Of a DNA stretch of 64,000 bases, positions 43,373-54,801 are shown piece after piece. The number at the start of each line of letters is the position of its first letter. The first letter of the stretch is position 1. The notes under the pieces are model-generated. The model did not search any database and was not told the DNA's origin. It saw only the letters and a program-made list of their open reading frames with translations. This stretch comes from Telmatactis stephensoni (taxonomy: Eukaryota > Cnidaria > Anthozoa > Actiniaria > Isophelliidae): the NCBI GenBank assembly GCA_029948255.1, contig JALIZF010001686.1:496001-560000 (forward strand), written 5' to 3'. The position numbers were made by a program, and so were the translations under genes.

Positions 43373-43784
43373 TGCATTGTGAATTTTTTCAATTTAATAT
43401 TTACAGCTGCTAGCTTCACAATTCTAAGTCAACTAATGCTATTAGCAACGGGCAGTTTATGTTAGTTCTGTGAGTGCCGACAGTCGGTAACGAAGAAAGC
43501 CAAGATGCTGTCGATCGTTTGTTAGTCAAGCCAATAACAAATTCTGCAGACATTTTTAAGACCCTTGTGGTTAAAATATCCGTGAAACGTTTTTCCAGTG
43601 TTTGCTTTCTTTTTGTCAGTGCACCTGTTGCCAAAAATGTGAGTTGTATTCTAGATTAATTGTCATAAACTGCTTCGACCAATTGAAAAGCATAAATTCA
43701 CAATTAAAACAATCGGCAGAGAAAGACCACGGAATTCAGCTTGTGGATAAATAGATTAGCTATTCAGCCAATAGACTAGCTATG

Positions 43785-44388
43785 CCGAATTAAAGCAAAC
43801 GGTCCCGTCTGTGCGTTTGAATTCTATTGTTTCAGAACCTTGCGCGCGCGCGCGATGGCGAAGTTACTAAACAAAGGCTCCCTGTGGAGAACTCGTGTAT
43901 TTAAAGCAGTTTTTACCACAGGCAGCCCAGGCTCAACTGCTGTACGCTATCTTATGGCGCGAAAATGGAAGGCTATGGGTTCGAATCTCGATGGATTCGC
44001 TTAACTTTTTTTATGCTCTGTTTTATTTAATTATTGATTCCTCAACACTTTATACACATGACGTTGCATTAGACTCATTGTAGATAGCGTGACGGCCAAA
44101 GTCTGAATTCATTGCTGCAGGCGAATGATAAATACGCTTTTTGGGGCAAAATTGGTTTCCTGTATTGCGTGATGTTGCTGTATACTCATTGTACGTTGCA
44201 TCACGATTAAAGTTTCCGCATTGTCTACTGTATTTGACGCTTTAGATCAAACGAATGATAAATACAATTCCATTACATACATGTATATAAATCTCTCATT
44301 TTATCGGTATCTGAAGTGCGTCTCAAAGTGTACAGTCGATCGATTACAATAAATTTTACAAAACGTCACGTAGTTTTATGGTGACTTC
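43785..44388 (+). repeat. Repeat module, copy 3
   Basis: Counterpart of 6,018-6,620 inside the recent duplication. Confidence 0.75.
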
Positions 44389-44760
44389 TTCGTTCCTGAC
44401 CAATAACTCGTAGAATTACAATCAAACTTCACCTTACAGGTAAGCCTCGTTTAATTTTTACTCGTGCCCAGGCCTACGGCCGGCAACGAGTTATAAACTG
44501 CAAATGTTTTTTTTCTCCCTCTGTTCGTCTCCAGAAGAGGCCTTTCTTGCGCAATCGGTCACGTGTTACACCCCCGATTGGTTAAGAGCGCAAAATACAA
44601 TGCCCTTCATTCCTCAGTCGTCTAGGAGGCGTGAGCTCCTCGAAGCTAGGCAATAAAGACTTGGGCAGGATTTAATGGCGGACAATGTCTGGAGTACAGC
44701 TTTGAAAACCAGGCCCTTTGAGCAGTAAAAAAGTAAAGTCGAGCTTTTTACTTGAGGCAT

Positions 44761-45014
44761 AGACGACTTTCAAAAATGGCGGGCTCATTGTTCACGATAA
44801 CGAGGCCAGAAAGGCCTCCAAAATCAACATCGCATCAAATGATTCTAAATATATAAGAATTATCCTGTAAAATGCACATAAAATAGGTATTTTAAAAGGA
44901 AAAGGAACACATCGTCTTTGATAGCAATAGAAGTGTCGCCACGCTTATTTTCTGGTAACAAGGCCTTTGTGGCCTCGTTCTCATGTACTAGGCCGCCATT
45001 TTTGAAAGTCGTCT
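44761..45014. mobile_element. 254-bp MITE, second filled copy
   Basis: Same element and position as 6,993-7,246, carried along by the segmental duplication. Confidence 0.85.
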
Positions 45015-45064
45015 ATACCCAACTCCATTATAAGACCGTTAGATTGGACAGCTATTTTGAAAAA

Positions 45065-45313
45065 ATGAATTCTAAAGGGACTTCTTCAAATTGTACACTT
45101 TCCCCGTCTCAAGCATCAGATGTAAGCCAGAATATGAGCTCTTATCATCAAAGCACAGTTCTCACTGCATATGTTGCTGAACGAACAGCAATAGTCAATT
45201 GTATATTTCCCATCCAAACAGCCATGAGAGCTAATGTGGCCGGTTTTTGTACTGAATTTGAATATCGAAAACAAAGGAGACTGAAGTTCTATGTTGTACG
45301 TGCTACTACATGA
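45065..45313 (+). CDS. Small ORF of unknown function (82 aa), copy 3
   Basis: Protein identical to the 7297-7545 frame; a silent change is visible near 45,202 (TGTATA for TGCATA). Too young a copy to test coding potential. Confidence 0.25.
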   Translation: MNSKGTSSNCTLSPSQASDVSQNMSSYHQSTVLTAYVAERTAIVNCIFPIQTAMRANVAGFCTEFEYRKQRRLKFYVVRATT

Positions 45314-47761
45314 TGATCTGATGAGTAAGCATGTTTATGTTTTCATATTAAAATATGAAAGAAAAATGTACATGAGTAGTTACTATGTCAGTGAGTTTTC
45401 ATTCAAAAAAAGGAAAGAAAAAAAGGAAAAAAAGAAAGAAATTTGTAATGTCTAGGAAATGCACCCCACAGAAACAATGCAGTGAGATATATGAATAATT
45501 ATAATTAAAAATAAAAAATAAAAATGAAATTTATCAGAAAAATTATTAAAAACACCAAACATTTAAAAACAAGTTCAAAAGATGTAATTTTAACTTAAAG
45601 CTTAGGAAAGAAACGGAAAAAATGAAGAAAAAAAAGTCAGAAAAGAACCCGGCGTCGACGAGGATCGAACCTGTAACCCCTTAAAGAGCACCCCCCGGAA
45701 ATAAAATAACAGACTGAATGAATAATTGTACAAAGAAAAAAAGAAAATGGAATTCTGGGACGATTCTCCCGAGACATTCTGAGAAGCTGAGACATCGAAT
45801 CGACTTACGTTACGGATGAAGATTTCGGCCCCATCCACGCTATCCCGGTGCTACATATTACAGTTGACTTAGCCCGAAGGCCAGGGAGGGAGACGATATC
45901 CGGACCCTAATCCATACCTTTAGATATCACCTTAGACCGCTGCGCTACCTAGACACTTAATAAATTTAATGACTAATCGGGGTAGTCTATTCGGCGAAGT
46001 TTTATTGTAATGCTAATACTCCCCAGGGAAGGAAATGAACCAATCAGAGTCCAGCTATCAAAAAATAGCTGTTTTGTAAATAAATAGAAAGAGAAAATAA
46101 AAGAATAAGTTTTCAGGAACATCGAGCTTGTCTGCATTGTTTTCCTCCATCGATTTGTCCCAATCCCCAGGGAGATAGAAGAACCAATCAAAATCTAGTC
46201 GAATGAATATCAATAAATTTCCATGATTATTTTAAGTACAGCAAGCTTGAAGCCGTTACGTACGCTATTACTTATGGATTTTTATTTCCGTTCCAAAGTA
46301 AAATGGTCAGTTGGAATCCACGTTTCTTATTTCAGGAATATCCCTAGAGTTAATCAGATTAAGACATCAGCAAAGGTTAGTTATTTTATAAGTTAAGGTG
46401 ATTTAAAATTTGGATTATTGATACTTTTAGCTCATCGTTTTAAAACAAAGCTCGTAGATGTTTACATTACGAGTTTGCTCTTCAATATTAACACTTAATT
46501 TGTTAGTTACATGGTCGATTTGAGATTAATTGTGTAAGTAGACGAGAAATCAAATTATAACTGATCTCGTCAAAATGTATCCCCGAAAACTCCACAGAGA
46601 ATCTCGTAATACAGAATGACAAACTCGCGCAAGTTTTTATATTGTCGTATTCAAAATATTGGGAAATGCCATTTCTGCCTAGAAACAGTAATTGGTTACA
46701 CTGTTGTGGTGTCCCTGCCTTATGTCGTATTTTTTTGTTTACAAAGGCGAAGCTCAATAAACATAAACATAAACTTAATAACACAAAAAAGTAAATCTTT
46801 TAAATCTTTCACAGTGTTTTCATTACATGATGAAATCTTTCAAGTGATTCACTGCTTTGCCTGACGAATTATCCTATACATAGTCTCATGCGACCTGCGT
46901 TGGGGCTATTGTTAATGGAGCTTGTTGCTTAATTTGTAGAAACTCAGAACACAAGATGTTATTTTCCCTGTAGCTTGTACCATTGTACACAACATGCATC
47001 ATGCGTGTGTCCGACCCTGCAACAGGTGCGAGCAACAGATAGAGAAGTAGAAACGAGTTCTTTTTCTGAATCCATGCCAACCTTACAACAGATCGCGCAG
47101 CGTTTTGCGCAACAGCTACAGAAGTACAACCGAGCTTTTTCTGGGGCATTGCGCGCGCCTGTTGCAGGGGTTAACACACGTTCTGTTGCGCGCAACATTG
47201 CAATAACCTTGGACTACTTAAATTGTTATGAGTTGGATTTTGGTATTTCAAACCTTAGTGGCTACCATTTCCAGAGCTAATGCACACATTCCAGATGGCG
47301 CGGAGCTTCAGTAACAAAAATTCGGATGAATTTCGACGAATTTTTCGTTCTTTTACTCAAGTAAGCATACGTCTGTTGTGGGCAGGGCCAGAGTTCAAAC
47401 GTCGCCCGGACAAAAATTCTTACACATGTTCTAAAATGAAACACTTATGATCATAGATAAAAACAGTTTCTGTAATAAACGTCTAATGTCCGTATGCTTT
47501 TTCCTTGTGCTTGTCTACTGACACCTATCGTTTCCTTGACAGCCTATAGATATGAGCATAGTCTGGATTTTAACCTCCTTCTTCTATAGATATGAGCATA
47601 GTCTGGATTTTAACCTTCTTCTCTGGATGGACTGGATGGAGAAGGTCGAAATATGCCACTATGTATTCTAAATGATGCATTTTTAGCAAGCGGCGCTATT
47701 AAACGTTTGATAGATAAAACGGTTTTCTGATTTACATCGTTAAAGATCCGACATAAAACGT
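45314..47761. other. Duplicated non-coding interior
   Basis: Counterpart of 7,546-9,992 with single-base differences only. No gene supported. Confidence 0.4.
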
Positions 47762-47886
47762 AATTAAGTTTTACGCAATATTTGCCAGTAATTACTCTCA
47801 GCAATTCATCAACTCTTCACCTCTCGAGCAGCATATGTCGGCTAACAGCCACGACTACATTTTTTACAGATGCACGAGATCTCACT

Positions 47887-48894
47887 ATGGCAATGCAACT
47901 CGAGAAAGAAATCAGTGATTACCGGACACATCTATTTGCTGAGTCTACCAATTCTACGTATCAAACTCATCGCAATACGTTTTTAAAATTTTGTTCACAT
48001 ATGGGTTACAACCCAGTTCCGCTGCAGCAATCGCACCTTTTACAGTATGCCGCCTACTTAGCTCGGTTTTTAAAACCATCTTCCATTCGCAATTATTTGA
48101 ATATTATCGGCATTTTACACAAAGAATTCGGGCTCCAGAACCCCCTTCTTGACAACTGGGCACTCAAGTCATTGCTCACTGGAATTAAAAGGGTAAAAGG
48201 CTCCCCTCCTCGACAAAAGTTACCTATTACCCCAAGCATTTTAATAGATATATACTCGACCCTACATTTTTCCAACAGCCTTGATTCATCCTTTTGGGCG
48301 GTTTGTTTGGTAGCCTTTTTCGGTATGTTTCGGAAATCGCATTTATTACCTTTGTCAGCAAGTAAATTCGACCCAAGCAAACAGCTCACTAAAGCTGATT
48401 TCAAAGTATATTCATGGGGAATACTTATCACTATTCGATGGAGTAAAACGATCCAGTTTCGTGAAAGGGAGGTCGATATTCCCATCCCTTGTATTCCTCG
48501 TAGCAAACTTTGCCCAGTTACAGCTACCAACCATGCATTTTCCTTCACTACCACTGCGCCCGCTAACTCCCAAGCTTTCAACTGGTGGGATCCTTCAAGT
48601 AACTCCATTAAATGCCTAACTTATAGCATGTTCATCAGTAAACTCAAACACCATCTCGCGCTAGTAGGAGTTAATCCATCTAACTTTGCTGGCCACTCAT
48701 TTCGAAGGGGGGGAGCATCTTTTGCGTATCAGTCTGGTGTCCCAATAGAACTAATCAAGGCGCTAGGGGATTGGCAGTCAGATGCGGTGTTAATATATTT
48801 AACCATGCCTTTAACTATTAGACTAAACTCTGCTAACATGCTTTGTAAATCTGTTCTAACTCTCACAACACAGAACACTCACCCCACTCATTAA
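47887..48894 (+). CDS. Tyrosine recombinase of a DIRS/Ngaro-type retrotransposon
   Basis: A 335-residue tyrosine recombinase. Such enzymes cut and rejoin DNA through a 3'-phosphotyrosine to insert DIRS-like circular DNA copies. Residues 1-105 form a helical SAM-like N-domain (STYQTHRNTFLKFC, SSIRNYLNIIGILH). The catalytic domain keeps the whole active set: Arg149 in MFRKSHLLPLS, Lys187 in RWSKTIQ, His270-x-x-Arg273 in GHSFRRGGAS, Trp296 in LGDWQSD, and Tyr304 in IYLT. I take the ATG at 47887; the frame is open further up to 47,782 but begins near the edge of the duplication and contains an acceptor-like TTTTTTACAG at 47,861-47,870. No gag, RT or RNase H precedes it, so the element is 5'-truncated or only its 3' part was retained. 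A Crypton is the alternative, but the downstream split repeats argue for Ngaro. Confidence 0.85.
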   Translation: MAMQLEKEISDYRTHLFAESTNSTYQTHRNTFLKFCSHMGYNPVPLQQSHLLQYAAYLARFLKPSSIRNYLNIIGILHKEFGLQNPLLDNWALKSLLTGIKRVKGSPPRQKLPITPSILIDIYSTLHFSNSLDSSFWAVCLVAFFGMFRKSHLLPLSASKFDPSKQLTKADFKVYSWGILITIRWSKTIQFREREVDIPIPCIPRSKLCPVTATNHAFSFTTTAPANSQAFNWWDPSSNSIKCLTYSMFISKLKHHLALVGVNPSNFAGHSFRRGGASFAYQSGVPIELIKALGDWQSDAVLIYLTMPLTIRLNSANMLCKSVLTLTTQNTHPTH

Positions 48895-48909
48895 TCACAC
48901 TCTGGATTT

Positions 48910-49059
48910 GGACTCATTATTCAGGGGAATAATAGTAAATATGTTTGTAATAGTTTAGGATATATATATATACGTTTCAGTTTGTATTATAATATATAGT
49001 ATAAGTACTTTGTAAAATAAAGACTGCCTGAACCCATTCCTGAGTCTTGGTTGATTTAG
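48910..49059 (+). repeat. Split direct repeat B1 (150 bp)
   Basis: GGACTCATTATTCAGGGGAA to GGTTGATTTAG, starting 15 bp after the recombinase stop codon. Identical in length to 49,377-49,526. Contains AATAAA (49,017) as a likely poly(A) signal. Confidence 0.9.
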
Positions 49060-49376
49060 GTGGATATTGACATCGGTTAATATGAATCTAAATCATTGTA
49101 GGCGGGCCAGGATGGGAACAGGAAGTCACAACTTTATAAGCATGTTTTCAATCCAATTAGTATTTTAACGCGTCAGTGTGATAAGTAAACTTTAATTAAG
49201 CAGTGAATATTTATTAACTGTATAAATAGAAGAGCTATAAGACATTAAATCACTCTCGCTTCAAAAGCCAACTAGAAAGCACATATTCAAGCTACATACT
49301 TTATAAGCAAGCAGTTATAGAAAAATTTTTCCCACCCACCTCTCCACAGGTAGTCTAACAGTGTAAATGTATCTCT
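49060..49376 (+). repeat. Spacer between B repeats, candidate A2 repeat
   Basis: In the Ngaro layout A1-ORFs-B1-A2-B2 this 317-bp segment would duplicate the 5' terminal repeat. I find no A1 copy upstream of the recombinase, which fits 5' loss. Contains CCACAGGTAGTC near 49,345. Confidence 0.55.
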
Positions 49377-49526
49377 GGACTCATTATTCAGGGGAATAAT
49401 AGTAAATATGTTTGTAATAGTTTAGGATATATATATATACGTTTCAGTTTGTATTATAATATATAGTATAAGTACTTTGTAAAATAAAGACTGCCTGAAC
49501 CCATTCCTGAGTCTTGGTTGATTTAG
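49377..49526 (+). repeat. Split direct repeat B2 (150 bp)
   Basis: Second copy of the 48,910-49,059 repeat, probably the 3' end of the element. Confidence 0.9.
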
Positions 49527-49853
49527 AGATATTTCGAGTGTAATTAGAGTCATTAGAAGCAAAAAACTTTCGCCTTGACAACGCCAACAAGTTGACTGTA
49601 AACAAACTTAAGTTGTAATTTAACCACTTGTTTTGGTGATGATTTTTATTCAAAAGACAAATATCATCATTTTAAAGTATCTTTCAAATACAAACATTGA
49701 TCCAAATCCTTAACAGATATTTCGAGTGTAATTAGAGTCATTAGAAGCAAAAAACTTTCGCCGGATGGCGACTTGACAACGCCAACAAGTTGACTGTAAA
49801 CAAACCTAAGTTGTAATTTAACCACTTGTTTTGGTGATGATTTTGATTAGCTA
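49527..49853 (+). repeat. Pair of direct repeats flanking the element end
   Basis: AGATATTTCGAGTGTAATTA and the following 120 bp occur at 49,527 and 49,715. The second unit has an extra GGATGGCGACT. A diverged echo lies near 53,025. Confidence 0.8.
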
Positions 49854-50014
49854 GTCAAATATAAAAAGTATTTCCAAATGCCCTACAGATGGAAACAATA
49901 GGGATGTCCGTTTTAGCGGCACAACAGCGAGTTCGGCACAAAATAAGCCGACTATTGTTTCAAAGTCACACCTCAACTTTCAAGCCATTGTTCTCTCTAT
50001 CATAAAAACACTAA

Positions 50015-50145
50015 GGCCTAGTTCAAACGTCACATCTCACATGTGCAAAACTCAATGCAAATTAGTCAAATCTTTTGTTTCTTCTCATTATCATCTCATT
50101 TGCATTGCATTCGACACATGCGAGATGCGACGTTTGAACTAGGCC
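50015..50145. mobile_element. 131-bp MITE with TAA target copy
   Basis: TIR GGCCTAGTTCAAACGTC extends with few mismatches to CATGTG. Flanked by TAA on both sides, matching the 3-bp TWA preference of PIF/Harbinger elements. A similar CATCTCACATGTGCGCAA stretch near 51,262 suggests a second, older relative. Confidence 0.8.
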
Positions 50146-51324
50146 TAAAGACCAATAAGGATACCAGTAAAAATACCGGGTCATCCACTACTGTTAGAAC
50201 GAAGCTCGCGATTTGTTAAAACGACAAAAACAAAGAATATGTGGATTACTCTGAACAATGTCTTTTTGTTCTACTTGTCGCCTGTGGCATTGTTTCCTTC
50301 CGACCGTAGTGTATTACTGAAAATACCAACACTGATCATCGTGTAATACTGAAACTTGGAAAATAGCACAAACTGCCTGCTATCAATAGGCGTCATATCC
50401 TGTCTCGTGCGGAATTTTTACCAGCTGAATTACAAGTTTACAAAAGGACTCTTTCTGGATGAGAGCTTTTGCCCCCTAGTCAAACCGGTTTTGTCATCCA
50501 GTCAAGACAAAAATAATGAGATTCATCAGCTGATTGATAGCAAGCATAGGAAAAATGTAAAACTAAGATCTTTCCACATTTTTGGAGGGGAAATGTTGTT
50601 TTTAATTTTCAAACATATCCTATAAACTTATAACCGGACCCTGCCATGTTTATGTGCGGAAAATACGGAGAATTATTTCATAGTCAATTTCAGATTAGTC
50701 ATCATAGTTCCTTTTTTGCAGGAGGTTATGTTCAAAATTTTTACTTGCGAATTAATATTCTCTTGTTTGTATTCAATACGAAAAGTTTGTCATTTGACTG
50801 AGTTCAAAAAATTCCGGATCTTTACACAGATATAACGCTGACTTGCGACAGAAAATTACGCGCCCTGTATATTACTTGAACGATAAGTGATGCTGTCGAT
50901 GCTGTTTGCATTTCAGCTCTACATCAGTCCCTATATTCCTTAACCGTTTTTTTTTTTTTGCTTGTTTTCGTAGCTTTGATTTGGAGCAGATTTGCTCGCA
51001 ACTATGTCTTCTGTTTGTTAATTAATATAATCAAGAGCTCTCTAATTTCAGTAAGTTTTTTTTTCTGCAGACTTCAAAGCCACAAACGTATTTAGAAGGC
51101 TCAACATATTCATGCCTGCAAGTTTTTTATTTCCATTCGAAGCGTTGAATCTCTTCTAATGTCTTTGCACATGTATCACGTAAGCGCTAAAATCCAGTCT
51201 AGGTAGTCGTCATTGTTATTGTTAGTTTTGCCAGCGTAGTAGAGAATTATAGCGTGTTTTGCATCTCACATGTGCGCAATTAAGTGCAAATGATAGAAAT
51301 GAAAGATTTGACTAATTTTCATTG

Positions 51325-52125
51325 AGTTTCTCACGTACAGTTCATACTAAACTGGTCAAATTTTTGACCGGTCAAAACAAAATTGGCACGTTTTATTTAG
51401 TCGTTTTATTATGCACCTAGGTCCGTGATAATCGCAAGAAAATTTGAACCACAGCAAATATTCAACTTGCAAAATGATATTCATGAGAACGAATTTTTAG
51501 CCGGCACAGTCGATATATTGACTGGTATCGAGGTCTTACCATGTGAACAGCTTGACCGGTTAAAGTCCTTATGGCACATAATTTTTTATTTTCAAACTTA
51601 GTTATTTTTAGAGAGCATAGTGAAGATCTTTTTACCCGGGTTTTCCTTACCTCGTATTTTCTGAGATGTGAAGGTTTCAAATGTCAAAATGCAAATTTGA
51701 TGACGTAAGAGGAGGCAACACTGCAAACTTCTCATGGGTTTTACAAAAAGAGGACTTCAATTCGAGAGCCAGATATTTTACTAAACAACAGGCTTTGCCA
51801 ATGGAACAACAGGCTTTGCCAATGGAAATGAGTTACAAATGGAAAAGTACAAGTAATTTAAATTCTCTTGTTTTTGTATAATAAATGATTACTCCTCTTA
51901 CGTCATCACATTTGCATTTTGAAATTTGAAACCTTTATATCTCAGAAAATATGGAGTGAGGAAAAACAAGATTAAAAGATCTTTACTATGCTTTCTATCA
52001 AGAACTGAGTTTGAAAATAAAATATTATCCGTCATAGGGACTTTAAATTCTCGTACCAACAGCATATCCAGGTCGATTTTTCAACCGGTCAAAAATTCGA
52101 CCGTCCCGTGAGAACGCACCCCGTT
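51325..52125. repeat. Long imperfect foldback within the 3.1 kb element
   Basis: 51,340-51,712 pairs with 51,893-52,125: GGTCAAATTTTTGACCGG and TCTCAGAAAATACG-type arms, AAATTTGATGACGTAAGAGG against CCTCTTACGTCATCACATTT. The loop of about 180 bp contains a duplicated CAACAGGCTTTGCCAATGGA. Confidence 0.75.
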
Positions 52126-52988
52126 TAATTTATACCAAAACGGCAAGGAAATAATGAATATGCCCGTCAGCAATCCGGATAATTCTATTCTACCGGACAA
52201 GATAAGCTCTCCCTCTGGTGAGGCTGTCTTGGGTACCAAAGACCATAGCTGACCATGTAATAAATAGAGCTTTTGTCACCCTTCTCAAGGTGTACAAGGT
52301 TTGTCGTACCCCGTAAATTGTTTGTAATCTTTAGCTTTGCTAGAAGTCTTTCCTTACATGAAGTGGTTCAACAAAATTTCATCTCAAAGTCAAAGTTATG
52401 CAAGAAACAAAATACGCAGTTTTCTGTTCACACTGATATTACAGTTTTCTGTCAAATTCTTTCTTTGAAGTGCAAACCAACCATGCAAAGAGCATGACAG
52501 CTGTCACGTCCATACGCCAAATGGGAAACTGGAAAAGGACAACAGTTTTCTAAAGCTGAAATGCTCAACTAGTAATAGTTTACCCGGACATGACTTTCCA
52601 CACCATTACAGAAATGCTCGGATGGCAAGAAGAAAAAAGGGAAAAAAACTTAAAATGAAACGACGGCAACATGAATGTAATCACGAATTAATTCTTCACA
52701 TTTTACATCAAAAAAGTACTTCAAATTTTGATAATAATTTCCCCATAACTGGAAATCGAAAATGTGGAAAATTAAAGTATATGGCAGCATTACAATGGCC
52801 AAAATTGCACTTCGCACGTGGACGGGATGGAAATTCAATAAAAAAAACCCTCTCTATTGTTGATAATCGCCAAGCCTTTTGTTAAAATGAATGGGTCCAA
52901 GACAATAACTTTGAATCGGCTTTAACTTATGTCAATTACAAGTCTGGCATACCTTGTGCCAGTGCCGCTAAAACGGACATCCCTATTG

Positions 52989-54000
52989 ACCCTTATCCTT
53001 AACAGATATAAATATTGACCGTTATCATAAACATATATCTCGCATGTGATTAGAAGCAAAGACATTTGACACAGGTACTGATGGTTGCCAACTCACATGA
53101 ACTCATTACGACTCGATCATTTCTGGTCATTTCTTTTAATTTGAATTATATAAAGAAACTCAATAATGTCACTTTTAACTGCTCCATATAACACAGTGAC
53201 ACAGTATCTACAAATAAACTTTCATCGGGCGTATCGACTTAGATATCGGGCGGAACGACCTAAATTCCGGGCGGAGTGACTTCGGGGGTAACGACTCTCA
53301 GACTGATAATTCTGTATTTTACAACTACAGAAAACGCAAGAACTGTTTTAATAAATAATTTGAAAATTGACAAGATTCGGAAGTTTTGTCAGCTAAGTTC
53401 ATTCGAGTTTATTCACGCTTTCTACAACATTGTTTACAATTTGGCGTGTGATATTTAGATCGAAGTTCATGTTAACAGTCAGTGAAACAGAAATACATTT
53501 ATTTATAGATACGTCGCATGATCAAATATTTTTTCAAAAGATCGACGGCTCTGAAAGATTACGAACTATGATTTTTCAAACTGATTTTGTTTATCAAAGA
53601 AAACAGTTTTCATAAACGAGAATTAACGCTGTAGAAACCGTAGCTTGATACTCGCTCTCAGTGTTTGTCTGCTTTACAGCTGATAAACTCTGATGGGAAT
53701 AAGAGACCTCATGTCACTTTGACTGACAGCTTGATTAACACATGTCAAGTTTTGCGAGCAAAGTCATCAGAACCCATGGGAATAAATCTGGCCAATGAAA
53801 TCAAGATCCATATATTAGACCTAATTTGGTATGCTGGGTAGTCATCCGTAGCAAATGTCTACGCGATGGTCCATTTCCAACAAAGATCCAGAAAACAAAC
53901 TACGGTTAAAAGGTCATATTCGTAATAACCTACAACAAGCAGTAGTTTTAACATTATAAGACCATATAAGTCAGTTGATGAACCTCGCCTTTACACAGTT
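52989..54000. other. Non-coding interval
   Basis: No gene recognised. Contains the short array at 53,225-53,292. Confidence 0.4.
53225..53292 (+). repeat. Tandem 21-bp repeat, about 3-4 units
   Basis: TCGGGCGTATCGACTTAGAT, TCGGGCGGAACGACCTAAAT and CCGGGCGGAGTGACTTCGGG follow one another, then a partial unit. Confidence 0.7.
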
Positions 54001-54004
54001 GGTC

Positions 54005-54340
54005 TTAACCGGCTCCGTGAAAACCGCACGTGAAATTGACTAACCACTCTGACCCACGCCGAGATATTGATAACATTTTACCGCTATTTTCAAAATTTGT
54101 GCGTGGAATGTGAATTTCTTTGTTTAAATTATCACGTACGTGTATCATATAAGTTTGTTTCTTTGTCTCCCAATCATCGAAGAGTAGATCGATACGGTTT
54201 GAGTTTTGCAGCTTCAACAAAAGAAAGTCACATTCCGCACAAACTTTGTTGTCACCTATTCTTTTAAGGCGCATGAAGTTCGAAAATAATGGTAAAGCGA
54301 AAAAGTCTATTAAAAAACTATTTTTACCTTTTAGAAGCAA
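54005..54340 (-). CDS. Unassigned ORF (111 aa)
   Basis: Open minus-strand frame with the stretches LMRLKRIGDNKVCAEC-like (actual: NFMRLKRIGDNKVCAECDFL) and LLFDDWETKKQ. Longer than expected by chance in this AT-rich interval, but no domain, splice partner or paralogue is visible. Could be an exon of an unrecognised gene. Confidence 0.2.
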   Translation of the reverse strand: MLLKGKNSFLIDFFALPLFSNFMRLKRIGDNKVCAECDFLLLKLQNSNRIDLLFDDWETKKQTYMIHVRDNLNKEIHIPRTNFENSGKMLSISRRGSEWLVNFTCGFHGAG

Positions 54341-54800
54341 AACAAGTTTCTGTGTGTGTGTCTTCTAACTCACTTGATCTTCCACGATGTTCTCCGTAGA
54401 ATGGGTGAATCGTTTTGACAACTATTAGATTCTTCTCAAGCGCTATAGACCTAATCGGCCAACGCCTGGTGAACTAAACATAATCCCCTATCAGTTTACG
54501 TACTAGCAGTGTCAAACGGCTTTATATTACACGCTCATGTAATTTGCTGTAATAGGATTACCGGATGTCGATCATAAGGTTAACGATCTCATGTCACAGG
54601 AATCCCAATATTAGCGTTTCGATAAAGTATAGAAATATAGCTGAATAAAGCCGGGTTCCCTGTGTGTACGCGTTTAAGAACATTTGTTCCAAAAATTTCC
54701 ACGAGATAAAAGACAAAGAATTATTGAATTGGTAGAAACGTACATAGCAACGCGTTAGCCGATTGGGTCTATTAGAGTGCACGCCATATAGAGTGATGGC
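54341..54800. other. Non-coding interval
   Basis: Nothing supported. Confidence 0.35.
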
Positions 54801-54801
54801 A

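Larger units (their letters stand above)
39503..47761 (+). repeat. Segmental duplication, copy 2 (partner 3,073-9,992)
   Basis: Begins inside what was the intron of peptide gene 1 and ends 232 bp before the second repeat-rich unit of copy 1 would continue. Carries the TTAA element (39,689-40,848) and an expanded GGAAA tract as its only large differences. The recombinase element starts right at its right edge. Confidence 0.9.
49896..52988. mobile_element. 3.1 kb non-autonomous DNA transposon
   Basis: TIRs of 27 bp: CAATAGGGATGTCCGTTTTA followed by GCGGCAC, perfectly mirrored at the right end. No target duplication is evident in the flanks. No transposase is visible. The interior holds a 131-bp MITE and a long foldback. 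TAGGGATG-type ends recall hAT elements, but without an 8-bp target copy this is tentative. Confidence 0.8.

Noticed and set aside
48093..48608. 171-codon frame opposite the recombinase
   Set aside because: Shadow of the recombinase gene; no domain, and the plus strand has the full catalytic set.
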